Shown here piece after piece: positions 16,114 through 20,250 of a stretch of DNA of 20,250 bases (position 1 is the first letter of the stretch; each line of letters begins with the position of its first letter). The stretch is taken from assembly GCA_029239415.1 (NCBI GenBank), contig JAQZAY010000048.1, positions 1 to 20,250 of the forward strand, written 5' to 3'. A model generated the notes under the pieces. It was not told where the DNA came from. It saw nothing but the letters and a program-made list of their open reading frames with translations, and made no database searches. Both the position numbers and the translations under genes were made by a program. Origin of the DNA: Pseudomonas sp. GTDB taxonomy: Bacteria > Pseudomonadota > Gammaproteobacteria > Pseudomonadales > Pseudomonadaceae.

Positions 16114-17144
16114 GGCTGCACCTCCTCTGCGCCCCTGGCGGAGGCGATATGCACGCCACCCTGGCCGACCAGCAGCAGCCCGCCGTCGGCCAGCCCGCTG
16201 ACCCCGGCAAGGGCGATGCGGTCGGCGCGGTTGAACACCGAGAAGGTCTGCCCGTCGTCGTGGCTGCGCAGCACGCTGCCGCCGTTGCCGACCAGTACCA
16301 GGCTGCCGTCATCGAGCAGCGTGGCGCTTGCCAGGCCGAACTCGAGCTGGCCGCGCGCGGCCTTGAGTTCGATCGGTTGCCAGCTGTCGCCAAAATCGGT
16401 GGAGCGCAGCAGATTGCCGCGCAAGCCAAAGGCCAACAGGGTCCTGGGTTGCGTGGTGCCGATCACGCCAAACAACGAACCCGCGTAGGGGCCGGTGACC
16501 CGTGACCAGGTCTGGCCGTTGTCGCTGGAACGGAACATGCTGCCCTGCTCGCCGACGATGAACAGCCCGGCGTCCTTCACGGCGGCGATGGCGTTGAGGT
16601 GCAGCTGTTCCTCGTTGTCCAGGCGCTCGGCCACGTCTTGCCAGTGCTGGCCGCCATCGAGGGTCTCGAGCAGGGCGCCATACGCGCCCACGGCGAAACC
16701 GTGCCGGGCATCGAGGAACATGACATCGAGCAGCGGCGCTTCGCGCGCGAGGTCTTCGAACTGCTTGGTCCAGGTGGCGCCACCATCGACGGAGGCAAGG
16801 ATCTGGGCGTCGTGCCCGACGGCCCAGCCACGCTTGTCGTCGATGAAGAACACCGCGGTGAGCAGTTGCCGGGTCGGTACCCGGGCCTGGGTCCAGGTGT
16901 TGCCCTGGTCATCGGAGAACAGGATGTGGCCCCGGTCACCCACCGCCACCAGGCGGGCGCCGGCGTGGACGGCGTCGAGCATCAGGCTCTGGCTGGCCTT
17001 GGCCGACTCGACCGAGTACTGCTCGGCGGGGACTGCAGTGACTGCGGCGATGGCCGTGGTCATCCATGCCCCCAGTGCCAACAGTGCACTTGTCGCCAAG
17101 GCCCGGGCGCAATGCCGGGCGCTCGCCATCACAGGCTCACTCAT
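16110..17144 (-). CDS. Secreted YCF48/BNR-repeat beta-propeller protein
   Basis: This 344-residue protein has a signal peptide (hydrophobic core about residues 16-34, long N-region) and a propeller of the YCF48/BNR type. Six Asp-box motifs of the form S-x-D-x-G-x-x-W are visible at 77-84, 118-125, 161-168, 206-213, 248-255 and 294-301 (for example SVDGGATW, SSDNGQTW, STDFGDSW). Between them runs the VAVGDRGHILF/WAVGHDAQIL/FAVGAYGALL pattern typical of YCF48. In plants and cyanobacteria YCF48/HCF136 helps assemble photosystem II; in this non-photosynthetic context only the fold is shared. The ATG at 17144 has GGGGA about 10 nt upstream; the ATG at 17129 is an alternative. The stop overlaps the RND gene as ATGA, so the propeller probably works with the transporter in the periplasm. 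Confidence 0.9.
   Translation of the reverse strand: MSEPVMASARHCARALATSALLALGAWMTTAIAAVTAVPAEQYSVESAKASQSLMLDAVHAGARLVAVGDRGHILFSDDQGNTWTQARVPTRQLLTAVFFIDDKRGWAVGHDAQILASVDGGATWTKQFEDLAREAPLLDVMFLDARHGFAVGAYGALLETLDGGQHWQDVAERLDNEEQLHLNAIAAVKDAGLFIVGEQGSMFRSSDNGQTWSRVTGPYAGSLFGVIGTTQPRTLLAFGLRGNLLRSTDFGDSWQPIELKAARGQLEFGLASATLLDDGSLVLVGNGGSVLRSHDDGQTFSVFNRADRIALAGVSGLADGGLLLVGQGGVHIASARGAEEVQP
16121..16126 (-). promoter_or_regulatory. Ribosome binding site of the RND gene inside the YCF48 gene tail
   Basis: The minus strand has a perfect AGGAGG 7 nt before the ATG at 16113. It encodes part of the EEVQP C-terminus of the YCF48-type protein and settles the RND start at 16113 rather than 16089. 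Confidence 0.85.
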
Positions 17145-17194
17145 GTATTCGGTCCCCGTTGGTATTCTTGTCGTGGGTCGATCTGTTGCCGCGG

Positions 17195-17224
17195 ATCGTA
17201 TCGGGGATGTCGGCGGCCTGACAA
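17195..17224 (-). promoter_or_regulatory. Candidate sigma70-type promoter of the YCF48-RND operon
   Basis: On the minus strand TTGTCA (17219-17224) is followed after 18 nt by TACGAT (17195-17200). These match five and four of six consensus bases. Transcription would start near 17188, giving a leader of about 44 nt. The call rests on hexamer matching only. Confidence 0.3.
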
Positions 17225-17262
17225 TTGGAGGGACGTTATGTTTTGTTAAGCGGCGTCAACAC

Positions 17263-17287
17263 ACAAGGCCTGACGGACAGGCCCCGT
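17263..17287 (-). terminator. Terminator-like hairpin after the royal-jelly-type gene
   Basis: Read on the minus strand, ACGGGGCCTG pairs with CAGGCCTTGT over ten positions (two G-U) around the loop TCCGT, 44 nt past the stop at 17331. The following sequence is only moderately U-rich (GTGTTG). The two G-U pairs favour formation in minus-strand RNA. The rest of the 186-nt gap to 17145 holds the candidate promoter of the next operon. Confidence 0.5.
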
Positions 17288-17330
17288 CATCATCCGGTGG
17301 GCCACCGCCTCAACCAGCGCCTTGGCGGAA

Positions 17331-18374
17331 TCAATCGTCGAGCACAATCTTGTACAGCGAAGTCTTCAGTGCCGGCCCTTGCTTCGGGTCGTAGAAGTTC
17401 ATGTCGGGAATGCGCGAATCGGTGACGTATACCGTCCCATCCGGACCTTGAGTGAAGGTATCCGGCCAGCGCATGTCCTTGTCTTGCAGCAGCAGGCTGA
17501 CCTGGCCGCCCTTGCGGACCTTGATGGAGTGGTCTTCGACAGAACTGATATACATCGTGCCCGCGTCATCCATCAGCAAGCCATCGGCAGGACCGTTGTC
17601 GCCGACCTTTTCCACTTTGCCCGACAAGTCCGCAAGCGTCGCCGTTTGCAAGGCTTGTGTTGCGATCCGGTACAAGGTCTTGCCCTTGACCGCTTGCCAG
17701 TACAGCGTGTCGCCGTTGGGCGAGAGCGCGACCATCAGACCCTTTTCAACCTGGGTACTGGGTGCGCCATCCAGTGCTCGCCGCGCCTTGCCCGTCTCCA
17801 GGTTGACCACCAGGATCGCGCCGCTGGTTCCCGAGTCGGTGATGTACGCAAACTTACCGTCCGGGCTCAGGCGTACATCGTTGAGATAGCTGCCCTGCGG
17901 GGCGACATCCAGACCAAACGGATACACCTTGGCGACGGTGTTGCTCGCCAAGTCTATTTTCACCAGCTTGGGTCCGCCCGGTACCACTTGTGCCTGTGCC
18001 GGTGCACCGGCGTCGACAACCCAAAGGCTGCCCTTTTTGTCAGCCACCACCGATTGCACACAGACCCAGCGGTCATTGGCGCTCAAGGTGTCTTGTTGGG
18101 CGTTGCGCCAGCCGTTCCATCTCGGATCGGGATAGGATCTGAGATTCCCGTCGGGAAGCAACTCAGCCACCGAAACCTCGGAGTCCTCGGTCCATCTCGG
18201 AAAGTTGACGAACAGCCGGCCTGTTTCGTTTGCCGTAACGCCAGTCACCTGATGATCGAAGCTGGCAACTTTTTCAAGGCTGTAGGTTTGATCCGCCACG
18301 GCGCTTTGCGAGAGGGTCATATTGGCCACTGATGCCGTGATGGCGAAAAGTGCAAAACCTGTTCGAGGGTTCAT
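17331..18374 (-). CDS. Secreted major royal jelly / Yellow-family beta-propeller protein
   Basis: This 347-residue protein fits the MRJP/Yellow family, six-bladed propellers known from insects and scattered in bacteria. The order of motifs is typical: YSLEKVASFDHQVTGVTANETG, split here as VTGVTANETGRLFVNFPRW, then WVCVQSVVADKKGSLWVVDAG, YLNDVRLSPDGKFAYITDSG, ADGLLMDDAGTMYISSVEDHS and WPDTFTQGPDGTVYVTDSRI. A signal peptide with likely cleavage after AVA at residue 27 sends it to the periplasm. The ATG at 18374 was chosen because GGAG lies 6 nt upstream and it starts the signal peptide; an earlier ATG at 18407 would add 11 residues. Hand counts on three 60-nt lines of this gene gave 52, 55 and 58% GC, against 67% for a line of pepN. 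Its substrate or ligand is unknown. Confidence 0.88.
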   Translation of the reverse strand: MNPRTGFALFAITASVANMTLSQSAVADQTYSLEKVASFDHQVTGVTANETGRLFVNFPRWTEDSEVSVAELLPDGNLRSYPDPRWNGWRNAQQDTLSANDRWVCVQSVVADKKGSLWVVDAGAPAQAQVVPGGPKLVKIDLASNTVAKVYPFGLDVAPQGSYLNDVRLSPDGKFAYITDSGTSGAILVVNLETGKARRALDGAPSTQVEKGLMVALSPNGDTLYWQAVKGKTLYRIATQALQTATLADLSGKVEKVGDNGPADGLLMDDAGTMYISSVEDHSIKVRKGGQVSLLLQDKDMRWPDTFTQGPDGTVYVTDSRIPDMNFYDPKQGPALKTSLYKIVLDD

Positions 18375-18542
18375 GGGCGACTCCGAGATAGACTTAGTGG
18401 TCAGCAAGTGATGTGTCGAGCATCAGGCTTCATTCTTCGTTCCCTCTGCGGCCTTCCAACCTCCAGGCCTTCACCCATTCGCGGCCAAGGGACCCACGCA
18501 GTGTAGTCCCCACAGATTTGCGCGGGGACCACCATCCATCCT
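18375..18542. other. Structured intergenic region between pepN and the royal-jelly-type gene
   Basis: This 168-nt gap holds the strong hairpin at 18503-18532 and a second set of complementary blocks. On the minus strand TCCCT and GGCC just after the hairpin can pair with GGCC and AGGGA about 40 nt later. I see the GGAG of the next gene but no convincing promoter, no ORF with support and no recognisable RNA family. Confidence 0.4.
18503..18532 (-). terminator. Terminator-like hairpin after pepN
   Basis: Read on the minus strand, GTGGTCCCCGC pairs with GTGGGGACTAC over eleven positions (two G-U) around the 8-nt loop GCAAATCT. It starts 11 nt past the pepN stop. The sequence after it (ACTGCG) has no U-run, so it could be a weak terminator, an RNA 3'-end protector or a Rho-assisted site. 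Confidence 0.5.
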
Positions 18543-20250
18543 CTAGGCCAGGCTCTTGCTCACCACCTCGTACACATCGCTGGACAACGCACCCGACGCC
18601 AGGATCCGCTCCAGCTCGCCCTTCATCAACGCCTGGCGCGCATCGTCGTACTTGCGCCAGCGGGTCAACGGCGCCAGCTGGCGCGAGGCGATCTGCGGGT
18701 TCAGCGCATTGAGCTCTATCACCAGGTCGGCCAGGAAGCGATACCCCGAGCCGTCCGCCGCATGGAAGTTGACCAGGTTCTGACCGGCGAACGCACCAAT
18801 CAAGGCACGCACCTTGTTGGGGTTCTTCAGGGTGAAGGCTGGGTGCTGCATCAATGCCTTGACCCGCGCCAGCCCACCGGGCAACGAACTGGCGGCCTGC
18901 ACGCTGAACCACTGGTCCATGACCAGCGGGTTGTCCTTGAAGTGCTCGGCAAAGCTCTCGAGGGCCGTGGCGCGCTCGGCCTCGAACGGCGAGTTCACCA
19001 GCACCGCCAGGGCAGTCAGGCGTTCGGTCATGTTGTCGCAGTGCTCGAACTGTTCCAGGGTCGCCGCCAGCACCTGCTCCTTGCCGCCGAGCATGAGGTA
19101 CGACAGCGCGATGTTCTGCAGGCTGCGCCGTGCGAAATGCTCGGCGGCGGCGACGTAGGCAGTATTGCGCGACTGCTCGCGGTTGGCCTGGTAGCGCGCC
19201 CACAGGGCATCGAAGAGCTGCTCGGCGATCTGCTTGCGGGCGAACTCGCGGGCGGCGTGGATGGCGTCGACGTCGGCCACCTGGCTGATCTCGGTGAGGT
19301 AGGCCTCGCCCGGCAGCGAGAGCATCTCGGCGACCATGGCCTGGTCGAGCGATTCGTCGCCCAGCACGCTGCCCAGGGCCTGGACCAGGCGTGGGTCGAG
19401 CACCAGCTCGGCACCTTGCTGGTACTGGTTGATCAGATCCTGCAGTACTTGCACGGACAATTGCTGGCCCGCTTCCCAGCGATTGAAGCCATCGCTGTCG
19501 TGCTGCATGAGGAACATCAGCTGGTCGCGATCATAGGGAAACGCCAGCTTGACCGGTGCGCTGAAGCCGCGCAGCAGCGAGGGCAGCGGCTTGGCGGCGA
19601 TGCCCTGGAAGGTGAAGGTCTGCTCGGCCTCGGTGACCGACAGTACGCGGGTAGTCGCCCCACCCGCTGCCTCGCCGGCCAGGCGCAGCGGCAAGTCATT
19701 GCCCTGGGCATCGAGCAAGCCCAGCTCGACCGGAATCACGAACGGCAGCTTCTCGACCTTGTCGGGCGTCGGCGGGCAGCTCTGGCGGAAGGTCAGGCTG
19801 TAGGCCTGGGCGGCGCTGTCGTAGGACTCGCTGACCTCGAGGCGCGGGGTGCCAGCCTGGCTGTACCAGCGCTTGAACTGGGTCAGGTCGACGCCGTTGG
19901 CGTCTTCCATCGCCTTGATGAAGTCATCGCAGGTGACGGCCTGGCCGTCATGGCGCTCGAAGTACAGGTCGCTGCCCTTGCGGAAGCCGTCGGCGCCCAG
20001 CAGCGTGCGGACCATGCGCACCACTTCGGAGCCTTTCTCGTACACGGTCAGGGTGTAGAAGTTGGAGATCTCGATGAAGCTGTCCGGGCGCACGGCATGC
20101 GCCATGGGACCGGCGTCCTCGGCGAACTGGTGGGTACGCAGGTAGGCGACATCCTCGATGCGCTTGACCGTGCGCGAGTTCATGTCGGCGCTGAACTCGG
20201 CGTCGCGGAACACCGTGAAGCCTTCCTTGAGCGACAGCTGGAACCAGTCG
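18543..20250 (-). CDS. pepN: Aminopeptidase N (N-terminal part outside window)
   Basis: PepN is the M1-family zinc aminopeptidase that removes N-terminal residues from peptides in the cytoplasm. The last 569 codons are visible; the frame is open to the right edge, so the true start and the HExxH zinc motif lie outside. The segment starts DWFQLSLKEGFTVFRDAEFS, whose KEG glutamate (codon 20223-20225) is the third zinc ligand. NFYTLTVYEKGSEVVRM follows, with the catalytic tyrosine. Then come FERHDGQAVTCDDFIKAMED, the beta domain, and the large all-helical C-terminal domain ending in VMDQWFSVQA, NPNKVRALIGAFAGQN and SRQLAPLTRWRKYD. Similarity to my memory of E. coli PepN runs to the last residues (KSLA), so the C-terminus is complete. 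An internal GTG at 20213 is not the start. Confidence 0.96.
   Translation of the reverse strand, partial: DWFQLSLKEGFTVFRDAEFSADMNSRTVKRIEDVAYLRTHQFAEDAGPMAHAVRPDSFIEISNFYTLTVYEKGSEVVRMVRTLLGADGFRKGSDLYFERHDGQAVTCDDFIKAMEDANGVDLTQFKRWYSQAGTPRLEVSESYDSAAQAYSLTFRQSCPPTPDKVEKLPFVIPVELGLLDAQGNDLPLRLAGEAAGGATTRVLSVTEAEQTFTFQGIAAKPLPSLLRGFSAPVKLAFPYDRDQLMFLMQHDSDGFNRWEAGQQLSVQVLQDLINQYQQGAELVLDPRLVQALGSVLGDESLDQAMVAEMLSLPGEAYLTEISQVADVDAIHAAREFARKQIAEQLFDALWARYQANREQSRNTAYVAAAEHFARRSLQNIALSYLMLGGKEQVLAATLEQFEHCDNMTERLTALAVLVNSPFEAERATALESFAEHFKDNPLVMDQWFSVQAASSLPGGLARVKALMQHPAFTLKNPNKVRALIGAFAGQNLVNFHAADGSGYRFLADLVIELNALNPQIASRQLAPLTRWRKYDDARQALMKGELERILASGALSSDVYEVVSKSLA

Noticed and set aside
13327..16488. 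A 1053-codon open frame on the plus strand, longer than the real gene opposite
   Set aside because: It lies antisense to the RND and neighbouring genes, has a composition rich in His, Gln, Asp and Arg with no domain, and is explained by GC-rich third positions of the opposite strand.
18430..19203. A minus-strand open frame crossing the pepN end into the intergenic region
   Set aside because: Most of it is pepN in another frame, and the part beyond the pepN stop has no start of its own or known domain.

Overview
The window looks like a piece of the core chromosome of a fluorescent Pseudomonas, probably of the P. putida group. The evidence is GC-rich coding DNA, dense gene packing with 4-nt overlaps, and a gene order that I recall (not searched) as shared with P. 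putida. Two genes run off the ends: moxR at the left loses its N-terminus, and pepN at the right loses its N-terminal part.

Positions 1-6662 (+ strand) hold a MoxR-VWA-Bat locus: a MoxR AAA+ ATPase, a DUF58 protein, a DUF4381 membrane protein, a membrane VWA protein with an intact metal site (BatA-like), a VWA protein with a degenerate metal site fused to a TPR region (BatB+BatC-like), and a BatD-like exported protein. The last four genes overlap the gene before them by 4-8 nt, which suggests one co-translated membrane complex driven by a MoxR chaperone. Positions 6722-12188 (+) hold sbcD and sbcC, the Mre11/Rad50-type nuclease, followed by an overlapping glutathione S-transferase-like gene.

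From 12212 to the right edge every gene is on the minus strand. In transcription order from the right they are: pepN (partial); a secreted major-royal-jelly/Yellow-type beta-propeller protein in visibly lower-GC DNA; a two-gene unit of a secreted YCF48/BNR propeller and an RND (MMPL-type) transporter; and a two-gene unit of a small acidic-tailed protein and a secreted lactonase-type propeller. GST and the lactonase gene converge with only 23 nt between them.

I found no CRISPR array, transposase, integrase, tRNA or rRNA, and no clearly new defence system. The points most worth following are the intact/degenerate VWA pair and the apparent BatB-BatC fusion, the low-GC royal-jelly-type gene, the YCF48-RND pair with an asymmetric proton-relay motif, the near-identical 18-nt gene junctions that encode an EE-rich protein tail plus a ribosome binding site plus ATGA, and three terminator-like hairpins that lack U-tracts.
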